From positions 7,409,546-7,473,545 of the forward strand of contig NW_024881300.1 in the NCBI RefSeq assembly GCF_018691265.1: a DNA stretch of 64,000 nucleotides. Reading direction: 5' to 3'. How positions within the stretch are numbered: position 1 is the first letter of the stretch; the number at the start of each line of letters is the position of its first letter. The stretch is from Tyto alba. Lineage: Eukaryota > Chordata > Aves > Strigiformes > Tytonidae. Below, in pieces: positions 51,201-59,131 of this stretch. The notes under the pieces were generated by a model, which was not told where the DNA came from, made no database searches, and saw only the letters and a program-made list of their open reading frames with translations. The position numbers and the translations under genes are program-made.

Positions 51201-54200
51201 TTATGTTCGGCACATGGAACTCCCACTGACATTAATGGGAATTCTATGCCTCAATGTAAAGGACACCCATATGTGTGGGTTTGGGTTTTGTGTGGTTTTC
51301 CCCTATTCTTTGACAGTCACGATAATCTTGTAATGAAGACTTAGCCCTGGGTCTCGAAAGATCTGGGTTCAATCTGCCACTAGGTTCTTGTGAGACTTCA
51401 GGCAAGTTATTTAATTTTTCTGGTCTCTGTTCCCCATATATTAGCAAACACAATACTATTTCCTCACCACCACCACCCCCGCTTCTCCTTGCCCTCTCTC
51501 TGTGTATCTCGTCTTCCCATTTGAAACTATGGTCTTGGCCTGTAACTTTTCATCTGCTTATTCTCTTGCACAGATTTCGTTTGACTATTCAAAGCACTAT
51601 CAGAGTAGAGACAATAAAAAAAGCCTAGTAATGATGTTCACATACATGTTAAAATCCCTGAACAAATACCACATTTGGCAATTTTTCATAAATGTCTAAA
51701 GAGATTTGCTTCAGTCTTCTAGGAAAAATTTCTGCTGTCATTTGGCATCTAAGGCCACTACATTTTCAGTATTTACCCTATTAATTTCAATTAGTTCTTA
51801 GTAATTTTCACAGACACCAGCATAACAGCCAAGAGAGACCAAAAATGTCAATTATCTGAAGGCATGGGAGGCCGTAAACACCTCACAAAAAAACTCAATG
51901 ACAGCACATGGCAGTAAATCTCAGTAAAAGACATTCTTCTAGAAAAAGTATCATTCAATTTGGATAGAAATAGTTCCAAAAAAGGACTATATTCTAATCT
52001 ATACATCCTCTTATTTGGCTTCTTATTTGCACAGGCAATACGACTTGAAGACTTCTTGATAATAAAAAATACACGGGGGTATGTTTTGACAGCCATTCAC
52101 TATGGTCCTCCAGCAAGTATCATCAATGTTATTCATACTTGGAGGCAGAAGGCAGAGATCAGCCTAATATTCATGAAAACAACAGAACGGTATAGTTAGT
52201 CCTACTGGAAAGAATGTCAGAAAGCAACCCTGCTATTTGGTTAGCTTAACTCTGAAGAGCAGGATAGAAGCCAGAACAACATACATTTGCAGGGGTTTAT
52301 TTTGACGTGTTCAGTCGTTCCATATATTTTTCCTCTTCAAATGCCCTTACTATTTCTTAAAGTCTAATCCAAGATATTAAACAACAACCAGTTTAAGAAG
52401 TGGTACAGTACATTGGAAAACAGTAAACTACTGGTGGGATTGTTTCTAGGAGGGAAGGGTCCATGGAAACTGCTGTTTAAGTTGGCAGGACACCTCTATT
52501 TCATAGAAGAAAAAAATGTTCCTGTTATAAAACACTTCTCTTGTTAGCAAACGCTGCACACAAAGGGGCAGCTGTACTTTGCTTACCTCGCGTGTGACTC
52601 TTCCGTTGTTATCAAAGTCATACAGTGTGAAGGTCCATTCTTGCCTGTTATCTTCCTCTACAGACACATCACATTGCAATTCCTAAGAAACATGCAAAGA
52701 GCAGCTGATTACCTAAAGCAAAAGGCCTGTGTGCAGAGGAGACTCTCCGTAGAAAGAGGCTGCTTGCTTTCTTCCTTCCTCCCTCCCTCATGGGAGGAAG
52801 CTTTGAGGATATGTCCTGGGGAGGCCTCTGTCCACCACAGTGAAGAATTCTCATCACAATCACATGATAATCCTAGCCCCCTTGGGCTAGACTTTGAGGA
52901 ATCTGCAAGTTGCTTTCTACTTCATTGTAGAAAACACAAAAAGGTACAAGAAAACTACTCCCTGAAGCTCTTGAACTATAATAAGATTTCCCACTAAAAA
53001 GCAAGAATGAAAACTCTGCTTAACTCAGGAAGAGAAAGATAACAGAAATAGACTCACAGAATGAGGCAGTACAGCATAGTGCCAGGAGTAGTCATTACTA
53101 CAAGGTGGACATATGGCACAAATCCCCACCAGTGAGGCCTGTCCTTGACACAGATATTTGATACCCAAAGGTTGTTAATTAGAGCAGTACAGCCTCATGC
53201 CACTGAAGCTCCTGAAATGGAGCCTGCCTAGGAACTGGCAGATAAGAACAACCTGGGAGTAGTGCCTGGTCCTTATTTTAACTGTGCTTCTGTTAGTGAG
53301 AGTGTGATTTGTGGAAAACCTGAAAAATCAATTTGTTAAAGGGGAAAAAAATCCCTAAACCAAAACCGAGACTTCCGTCAAGAACAAAGGATGCACTTTG
53401 ACTGACTCCAGTCACCTGGGTGCAAATCACTTGCTTTCTCTCAAGACCTGTGCAATCAGAATTATCCAGAGCCACAACAAGGCAAAACAGAAAAGTTACA
53501 GTGCAATTAAAATGAAAGCCACTGTATGCAAGTAAAATAAACAGCTCCAAATAGCTTCAGCATGATAGAGCTCAAAATACCTGGTTGATCTTCTGACTTG
53601 AAACCAATTCCCTACAGCAGTTACTGGTACCCCCTGTCCCCTGCCGAGTTCAAAGGCGGTCTTCTCTCAGTTGTAACAAGCCCGGCTGAAAGCTGCCAAG
53701 TGCCCCACACTCTACTGTGGAAACACAGTTTCATATTACATAAACATTCCCAGGCACCTTTAAAAGCCAAATTACACCACCTCAGATTTAGACCTCTTGT
53801 CTCAACACTTGTGTTTCTGACTCTTTCATACCTTTGAAACATTTACCAATCTCTTAGCTCCTAGCTTACATAACTGGAAAACTTTCATTTGTAGAACAAG
53901 GGAAAAAATATCAATACTTGGTTTCTTGCCGCATATTAATACTTCCCTGTCCCACACTGCCTAACATAACATCTTTATGTGAGGATGTGCTCTGCTTAGT
54001 TAAGAGCCATGGCAACCTTCCCTGCATTAGTCATGGTGCCTAGTACCAAGTGCTAACCTTTATGGCATGCCAAGAACTACTTGGGAACAAACACAGACTT
54101 TGTCAGTACGGTGGAGTTTCAGCTACTCTGGCACCAGCCACGTTGACAGGTGTCCTCTGCTGTTCAAATATCAAGGCACTGTTAATTGCAATTTATCATG

Positions 54201-55419
54201 CCTTTCCTGTCTGCAAATATCTGCTACTCAAGGTAGTATATAAAATGTGCCTAGAAAAAGAGTTATCTCTGTGGAAAAAAAAAAACAAAAACAAAAAACA
54301 AACAAAAACCAAAAAAACAAAACCAAAAAACAGGCAGGAGAAGTCTTTTCCTCCCAGAAGGCACACAAGCACCTAGCAACACCTGAACTGCCTATGGAAA
54401 AGCTACCTCCTTCTAATCAGCCTTGAAAGAGTAAAAAATAAATCATACCAGACTACTAAATCTGCTCTAGAGAAGGAAACGAACACTCGAGCCATATTGA
54501 AAGGTGGCTGCATGGTCTTTTAAATAACAATTGAAGAAGCAAAGCTCATTACTGTGACAGGCTGACAGCACTGAAAGGTAGAAGTTTGCCACGTCTGCTG
54601 GAGTGCAGAGAGATGAAAATTTGTGCTGTTTCTTGTCGGTACCAGAGTATCTTCCTCCTCACCAAGACAGAAACCCTCTAGCTGGATGACAGCATGTTTC
54701 AATACTCATATTTTTCAAATCACTCCCTACATAAACAAACCCTGCCGACTACACACAATGTCTGGCAGCTTTATGCTGGTTTTAAGTCTACAAGGAAATA
54801 GACCATCAGACTCATTGCCCTCCAGGATCCTTCTCCTCCTGCCATGTGACCCGGTGGATTTCCCATGTAGCAGGTCAGAGTTACTTCACTTTGGAGGCCC
54901 AGGCACAGAAGACCAATAGTTAAGGAAGTGTTCACAAATATCTTTTACACTAGGCAGATTTAATCAAGGGCAATAGAACACGAAAGTCAAGTTAAATATT
55001 TGATAACATGGTAGCTGGCATGAAAGGATTATAAAGGGTTAAACCAAATGCCTCTTCTTGCTGTACATTTCAGATCCTACAGAGGAATGATCACAATTTG
55101 ATCCTCTCCAAACCTGGAAATAAATCTCACTAATCACCTCACAAGTAGCACCAATAGTAAGACACTGACTTGTGTCAATTCTGCTTCGTCCTGTACCCAT
55201 TACAATCGTTGGGAGCTATATACATGCATCAGAGGACACTATTTGGTCCACAGGTTATTTTTCTACCATATTTACATCAGTACAGTCAAACTTTAAAATA
55301 TAGAGGACTTACTTCAAATTTCAGTTGCTTCTTGGAACCTGTGCGTGTGTCACTTTCTTTTTCTGCTTTCTTTTCATCTCCACTGCAAACTCCATCTGTC
55401 TTTTCTGGAGGCAAAGCCA
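35675..55419 (-). CDS. NKD1: NKD1, naked cuticle homolog 1 (3' six coding exons; 5' end outside window)
   Basis: Naked cuticle proteins bind Dishevelled through an EF-hand-containing region and dampen canonical Wnt signalling in the cytoplasm and at the membrane; NKD1 is itself Wnt-induced. The coding sequence joins 55419-55313, 52682-52587, 43443-43296, 42211-42127, 37149-37019 and 36249-35675, 1142 bp in all, giving 379 complete residues and a TAG stop. Seen in order: an ALPPEKTDG start, a Lys/Glu linker ending KKQLKFE, ELQCDV then an EF-hand with loop DFDNNGRVTRED, LRVKLTVAPDGSQ, DLQSARHRAESK, CVDENIERRNHYLDLAGIENYT, SRSHEPE, RSPKAQGK, HKKHKQRAKES and a His-rich tail ending HHFYQT. The vertebrate protein is about 470 residues, so roughly 90 N-terminal residues, including the start, are missing to the right. 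The match is to NKD1 rather than NKD2, from remembered family sequence. No frameshift or internal stop is seen. Confidence 0.96.
36453..36490 (+). repeat. (GT)n(CTGT)n microsatellite in the last NKD1 intron
   Basis: A GT run followed by CTGTGTCTGTCTGTC, inside the 769-bp intron between the last two coding exons, about 200 bp upstream (in the gene sense) of the terminal-exon acceptor. Confidence 0.9.
37019..37149 (-). CDS. NKD1: NKD1 exon (CVDENIERRNHYLDLAGIENYT block)
   Basis: This 131-bp exon has acceptor gctgacag before ATATCACC and donor CCAG followed by gtaatt. It enters in phase 2, where A completes the Arg codon begun by AG in the previous exon. It leaves in phase 1, where G joins GA of the last exon to make Gly. 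The 43 complete codons carry the highly conserved central block with GQSGCYRHCVDENIERR and LDLAGIENYTSKFGP. The intron to the last exon is only 769 bp. Confidence 0.96.
37150..42126 (-). other. NKD1: NKD1 intron, 4977 bp
   Basis: GT-AG intron joining the 42127 and 37149 exons, with phase 2 across the junction. It contains the G21 run and no recognisable transposon or nested gene. Confidence 0.9.
41131..41151 (+). repeat. Uninterrupted run of 21 G
   Basis: Twenty-one consecutive G on the plus strand, which is the template strand of NKD1, in the 5.0-kb intron. The length may be unreliable, since homopolymers are prone to sequencing error. Confidence 0.85.
42127..42211 (-). CDS. NKD1: NKD1 exon (DLQSARHRAESK block)
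   Basis: This 85-bp exon has acceptor ttttgacag before ATTTGCAG and donor CTCAG followed by gtaagg. The first two bases complete the Asp codon begun in the previous exon. The segment DLQSARHRAESKANEEVRSS and then EKKQRASL is highly charged and matches the NKD1 linker that follows the EF-hand region. It leaves in phase 2, with AG of an Arg codon. The following intron is about 5.0 kb. Confidence 0.95.
42652..42712 (+). repeat. AATTAAATTA-type AT-rich low-complexity tract
   Basis: Repeated ATTAAATTA and AATTAATT units between two NKD1 exons. Confidence 0.75.
43296..43443 (-). CDS. NKD1: NKD1 exon (end of EF-hand and following helix)
   Basis: This 148-bp exon has acceptor aactatag before GATATTACA and donor CACTG followed by gtaagg. 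It enters in phase 0 with Asp, the twelfth (minus Z) residue of the EF-hand loop, then runs ITSLLHTIYEVVDASVNHSP as the exit helix. LRVKLTVAPDGSQKKK follows, a strongly conserved stretch of the Dishevelled-binding region. It ends in phase 1 after NHT. Forty-nine complete codons. Confidence 0.96.
44256..44882 (-). mobile_element. Solo LTR of an avian ERVL-like endogenous retrovirus
   Basis: A 627-bp unit bounded by TG and CA (TGTCGTGG on the plus-strand left, AACCAGGACA on the right). The flanking 5-mers ATTGC and AGTGC look like a 5-bp target duplication with one mismatch. I recognise the sequence as a common avian LTR family. Its sense strand is minus: a TATATAAATA box lies at 44610-44601 and an ATTAAA variant poly(A) hexamer at 44408-44403. 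No gag, pol or env sequence is present, so it is a solo LTR left by recombination. It sits in the 9.1-kb NKD1 intron in the same orientation as the gene. Confidence 0.85.
48478..48550 (+). repeat. A-rich (CAAAA)n low-complexity tract
   Basis: Runs of A interrupted by CC and C, similar in style to 15897-15996. It lies in the 9.1-kb NKD1 intron. Confidence 0.8.
50155..50265 (+). mobile_element. Ancient MIR-like amniote SINE fragment with TTTGTAAAGC tail
   Basis: GGGCAAGTCACTCTTCC, GTGTCACGCTTTTCC, GATAATGCTGACTTC and TTTTTGTAAAGCACC followed by AAGGTCTACAGAT match, in order, the core and 3' part of old amniote SINEs ('gggcaagtcactt...cctcagtttcc...aataatgctgacct...tttgtaaagcgctttgagatctacag'). 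It lies 1.1 kb from the MIR fragment at 51338 and in the same orientation. Confidence 0.6.
51338..51445 (+). mobile_element. Ancient MIR-type (CORE) SINE fragment
   Basis: The text GATCTGGGTTCAATC, TGCCACTAGG, TGTGAGACTTCAGGCAAGT, then TTTAATTTTTCTGGTCTC and TTCCCCAT follows the MIR consensus: B box, 'tgccact', 'tgtgacctt(g)ggcaagttacttaa', 'tctgtgcctcagtttccccat'. It lies in forward orientation within the 9.1-kb NKD1 intron. Identification is by remembered consensus. Confidence 0.72.
52587..52682 (-). CDS. NKD1: NKD1 exon (EF-hand entry helix and loop)
   Basis: This 96-bp exon (32 codons) is in phase 0 at both ends. Acceptor tttcttag precedes GAATTGCAA, and donor CGCGAG is followed by gtaagc. 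It encodes ELQCDVSVEEDNRQEW, TFTLY and the first eleven residues of the EF-hand loop, DFDNNGRVTRE. The candidate Ca2+/Zn2+ ligands Asp1, Asp3, Asn5 and the Gly6 turn are intact. The loop is finished by the next exon, 9.1 kb away. Confidence 0.96.
52683..55312 (-). other. NKD1: NKD1 intron, 2630 bp
   Basis: GT-AG, phase 0, between KKQLKFE and ELQCDV. The only repeat seen is the A-rich tract at 54275-54331. Confidence 0.9.
54275..54331 (+). repeat. A-rich (CAAAA)n low-complexity tract
   Basis: A runs broken by C or CC, in the intron between the 55313 and 52682 exons. The Lys-rich end of the open frame at 54050-54376 comes from it. Confidence 0.85.
55313..55419 (-). CDS. NKD1: NKD1 exon (ALPPEKTDG ... 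KKQLKFE), most upstream exon identified
   Basis: This 107-bp exon has acceptor ttttttgcag before TGGCTTTG and donor TTTGAA followed by gtaagt. It enters in phase 1, so a G from the upstream exon would make the first codon Val, as in other NKD1 proteins. Thirty-five complete codons encode ALPPEKTDGVCSGDEKK, a charged stretch with AEKESDTR, and GSKKQLKFE. Sequence from here to the right edge shows no further recognisable NKD1 exon. Confidence 0.95.
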
Positions 55420-56038
55420 CTGCAAAAAAATATATTTAAGAAAAAGTGCTTATAAGAAAATGTCAAGGCAGACTTATATTTGCAAATCTGTCTTTATATT
55501 TAGGGTGAAATTTATTTCAGCAAACTTGTATGAGAGAGGATCATTACAGTTGATTTGCTTTTGTGCTCACTATACATCTGGGATAATTTCAGCAAACAAT
55601 CTACAAACAGCTTTTGATACACAGCCTCTCCTACAAACATCACTAGTCACAGGAAGTTCAAACACAGTATTATAAGAATGTAAATCGGCAGAACTGTTAC
55701 TGTAAATAAGTTGAATAATTTGTGAAAATATTGAAAGTTTGTGACATATTGCAAAAACACCAGCAGTGAATGAAGTAATAAAGCTGAAATGAAGTCCTCA
55801 TTCTGTTCCAATTTCCGTCTTCAAATACACACAAACCTTACTACCTTCCAAAAAGGTAACACTACTTGCTGAAAAGGTTAAGCTGCATTTTTTCAAGTAC
55901 ATATGAAAAAGTATCCTTCACCTAAGTTTCAAGTTAAAACATTATGCTCTTGCATAATTCAATAGCATTCATAAGGAGCATCAATATTAACACATCTATT
56001 AGACATTTATCGTAACATATTGGATATATAACAGAAAG

Positions 56039-56084
56039 ATGTGTGTGTGTATATATATATATATATATACATATATATACACAC
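56039..56084 (+). repeat. (GT)n(AT)n(AC)n compound microsatellite
   Basis: A GT run, then AT repeats, then ACACAC, 0.6 kb upstream (gene sense) of the 55419 exon. Open frames on both strands here are repeat artefacts. Confidence 0.9.
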
Positions 56085-56753
56085 TTCTCATGTGGATTAG
56101 AAGACAAATGCCCAGGAGCTTAATAGCTGTGCCTTTGGCTCCTGAAAAGGCACTCAGCCTTGCACATGATGAAACCCTGTATCTGAAGAAAATAAATCCT
56201 ATATTCATTAGCTTTATGAAAATATACACAGACTTCTTAAACCTACCCTCAAACTTTTTAGATATGATTTTTTTTAAACATCCACATACCACTGTCAACA
56301 ATGTAATGCCCATACTTCATTAGGCATAGCAGTAATCCTGCATACTCCCCCCAAAATAGAAGATCTTGCAAGAATGTGGGTCTGAAAATCAGGATTTTTT
56401 CTCTTGCACTGCAGCACTTGCATGTACCCAAAGCCTTTATCCTAATGCTATGTACAAATCATTTCTTGGGGATGCCTTTCCAAGTAAGATCTCATCTGAG
56501 TGCCAGTTCAGTAAAGTCAGATTCCTTGCAAAAAAAGGAGACATGATCCCTCTGAGTTCAGGATGACCCATTTCAAACTGGGTTTACTCTGTGGCTCTCT
56601 TGGTGTTTGGCACTGCTGAGGTGCCTCCCAAGCATTCCCCCCGGAAAGCAAGTCGGTAACATGATATACATTAAGGTATTATATTAGCCATTTTTCAACA
56701 TTTTCTTTCACATTTAAAATAGAAGAATTAGCTAAAATAATTAATTAATTAGT

Positions 56754-56773
56754 TAAATAAATAAATAAATAAA
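56754..56773 (+). repeat. (AAAT)n microsatellite
   Basis: Five copies of a TAAA unit following an ATTAATTAATTAG stretch. Confidence 0.8.
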
Positions 56774-58394
56774 GTCTACCCTTAGCATCTCAAAAATTCC
56801 AAAAGCTAAGATATCTGCCACAATGTTCACATTGAAACAGTGCGATATACATCACATTTTCTAGTCTTATTTCTTTGTTTAAATTTAACACTACTGTACT
56901 GCTTTTCTTTTGGTTTTCAAAACTGTGGCATATTATAAAAGATTCTGGATGTGCAGTAAAAAAAGAAGGAATGAAGAAGAAACCCTACCCTTTGGGATTT
57001 CCTGACTTTGATACTTATTTGCAGTTTTGATATTATACTAACACCAGCTTCCCAACAGGCACATGTAAATTGCATTGTACAAATGCAAGCAGACATGGCA
57101 TTTATCATACACATACTGACACATTGATGCACTTTGATTTCTACTCCAAGCTACGTTAGGATTCCCTGTACCAAACAGAAGCGAAGCAGAGAGGTCAGCT
57201 GAAAGAAGAGAGTGGTCACTTCACAGCAGTTTCTTCCCTCGTCCTTTTAACCTGGTGTTATTGGACGAGTAGGGACTGTTTCTTAGGAAGTTTTTGTACA
57301 GTGTTTACCACCAAGAAGGTACATATTAAATATTACTTACAATACAGAACTTTGAAGCATATATGAAAGAGGGCCATTTGCTTTATACTCACTTTGTCCA
57401 TAAATACAACTTCATATTCCTGGAAGTTCAAAGCTAAGGCCAGAAAAAGATCCCCCCCATAAAACAAAAGACAACATTTGGTTGTCTACCTTAGTCCACG
57501 TTGTTTCTTTTTAAAAACCAACAAGAAATGAAAAGGTAATGTGGGCCTTCAAAACAAGAACAGTTATATTAACAGTGGTTCTCCATAACTATTAAATATG
57601 TCCCAAGATTTTCAGTGGCTCATTTGTACCAGTGATCAGTTTTCTCACATGAGCCATTCTAACTAAGCTGACAGAAACATTTGGATGAGGGACTTTTGCA
57701 ATACTTCACAATCTCACTCTAGAGGATGTCAAATAAATGATAGCTGGGCTGGTATAACCCATAGTTTTGTTGGAACAGTGGACAACCAATTGAAAAAAAA
57801 ACAAAACCAAACCACCCCTGTTATCACACATACTTTTAAATGTATAAAGGTACATATTGGCCAAGAGACTTCTACAGTGGTCTTCTATCTCTTAAGGGAC
57901 AGCATCACAAATGACAGTGGTATGGCAAACAACATGAGGCTGAGAGCAATGAGGAGCAGATCCCGCACAAGGTGACTATTCCCTGCCCCAATGCTCTTTG
58001 TTGGGTTTTCCTGTCAAAACGAAGGGTCTTACAGAACATTTTCTCCCTGCCACCACCATGCTCCTGCACTGTGCTGGAAGCTGCCAGCATGTGCAAAGAG
58101 CACCAGCGTTCCCCGGTCACAGGGTGCTTCAGAGAGGAACGGCACAGAGTTACCTTCTGGTGTCAGGAACAGCCCTTTCACTGGCATGTTTAATAACCTT
58201 TCTGGATGTACAGTTTGTGTGTTCAGATAAGAAGCTTTCACTTTAATGTATAATTTATGTAACAGAGGAAAAAAATGTGCTCTGACAAATTAGTCTTCTC
58301 AAAAAACAAGAGTTCAACTATTGGGGAAGGAGGGGATACATCTTGCAGTACACTCCTTGAGAGAGTTTAAATACTGTATGCCAGAAATTATCCT

Positions 58395-58465
58395 CTTTGA
58401 GCTTTGCTGACCTTTGATCTGAAGAACTCATTGGCCTTGCTGCTCCAGGGAATTATCCTTTGAAA
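58395..58465 (+). promoter_or_regulatory. Candidate TCF/LEF site cluster in an upstream NKD1 intron
   Basis: Three CTTTGA cores occur within 71 bp: CTTTGAG at 58395-58401, CCTTTGATC at 58411-58419 (full match to the TCF/LEF consensus) and CCTTTGAAA at 58457-58465. NKD1 is an established Wnt/beta-catenin target. Function here is inferred from motif and location only. Confidence 0.3.
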
Positions 58466-59041
58466 TCAGTTACTCATTTTGGAGCGCAGATGAAATGGGG
58501 AAATCTGGTGATCTCATCCTGATGTCAAGTTTAATTCAGCAAAGAAAAATGAAATCTAAATGAGGAAACTTTAAAGGGGAATATGGAGGTATTAAAATAA
58601 TATCTATGAGTGATCAAATAATGTGTCTGTGCATATATCCTCTGAACATTTAAAAATACATACTGGAGTACAACTGTTTTGTCTGAGAAGGATAAGTGAT
58701 TGGTATCTTGTTTCTATACTGAGTTTTGATTATTGACATGTACTCAATTTCATGAAGGATACAAACACATGCTGAACCTACTTATAAATAAAATCAGAAT
58801 GTCTGCTTGGGACAGTTAAAACTGGCAGTCTGTAAAGAGAGATCCACCAGTAAGCCGCATGCCAAGTTTCAGATATATTCACAATGTGAACTTCCTTTCA
58901 GCTCTGCCAATGATATTAAACTAGACCAGACAAGATAGCTATCTCAAAGGAGTGTGGAGAATTAATAGACTTGTGTTTCCAAAGTCTAGGGCATCAGAAA
59001 TAGGTCCATGTACAATATATCATCTGTGCAAAAATACTTAC

Positions 59042-59131
59042 CTCTCCACTCAGATAACAAGTCCTGACAAAGAGAATGTGCTATATAGACAAATACACAT
59101 AGAAACCTACCCTTGTTGTGGGAATCCACAA
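59042..59131 (-). other. Exon-like segment with strong splice sites, in phase with NKD1
   Basis: On the minus strand a tract of more than 15 pyrimidines ending ccccttcag precedes a 90-base segment, which ends GGAGAG followed by gtaagtat. In the frame beginning two bases in, there is no stop across 29 codons (VDSHNKGR ... LLSEWR). One G is left over, which would pair with TG of the 55419 exon to give Val, the residue NKD1 has there. The segment is a multiple of three with phase 1 at both ends. It does not resemble any NKD1 segment I know, so it is a candidate cassette exon only. Confidence 0.3.

Larger units (their letters stand above)
43444..52586 (-). other. NKD1: NKD1 intron splitting the EF-hand loop, 9143 bp
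   Basis: GT-AG, phase 0, falling between loop residues 11 (Glu) and 12 (Asp). It carries the solo LTR, two ancient SINE fragments, an A-rich tract and a perfect 12-bp hairpin at 49104-49130. Confidence 0.9.

Noticed and set aside
35675..55419. Assignment to NKD2 instead of NKD1
   Set aside because: The central block (CVDENIERRNHYLDLAGIENYT), RSPKAQGK and the exact tail pattern fit NKD1 as I remember it; NKD2 diverges more in these regions.
58028..58165. Minus-strand segment ending AGAAG|gtaact as a possible missing upstream NKD1 exon
   Set aside because: The peptide does not resemble the acidic NKD1 segment expected before the ALPPEK exon, and no good acceptor is placed correctly.
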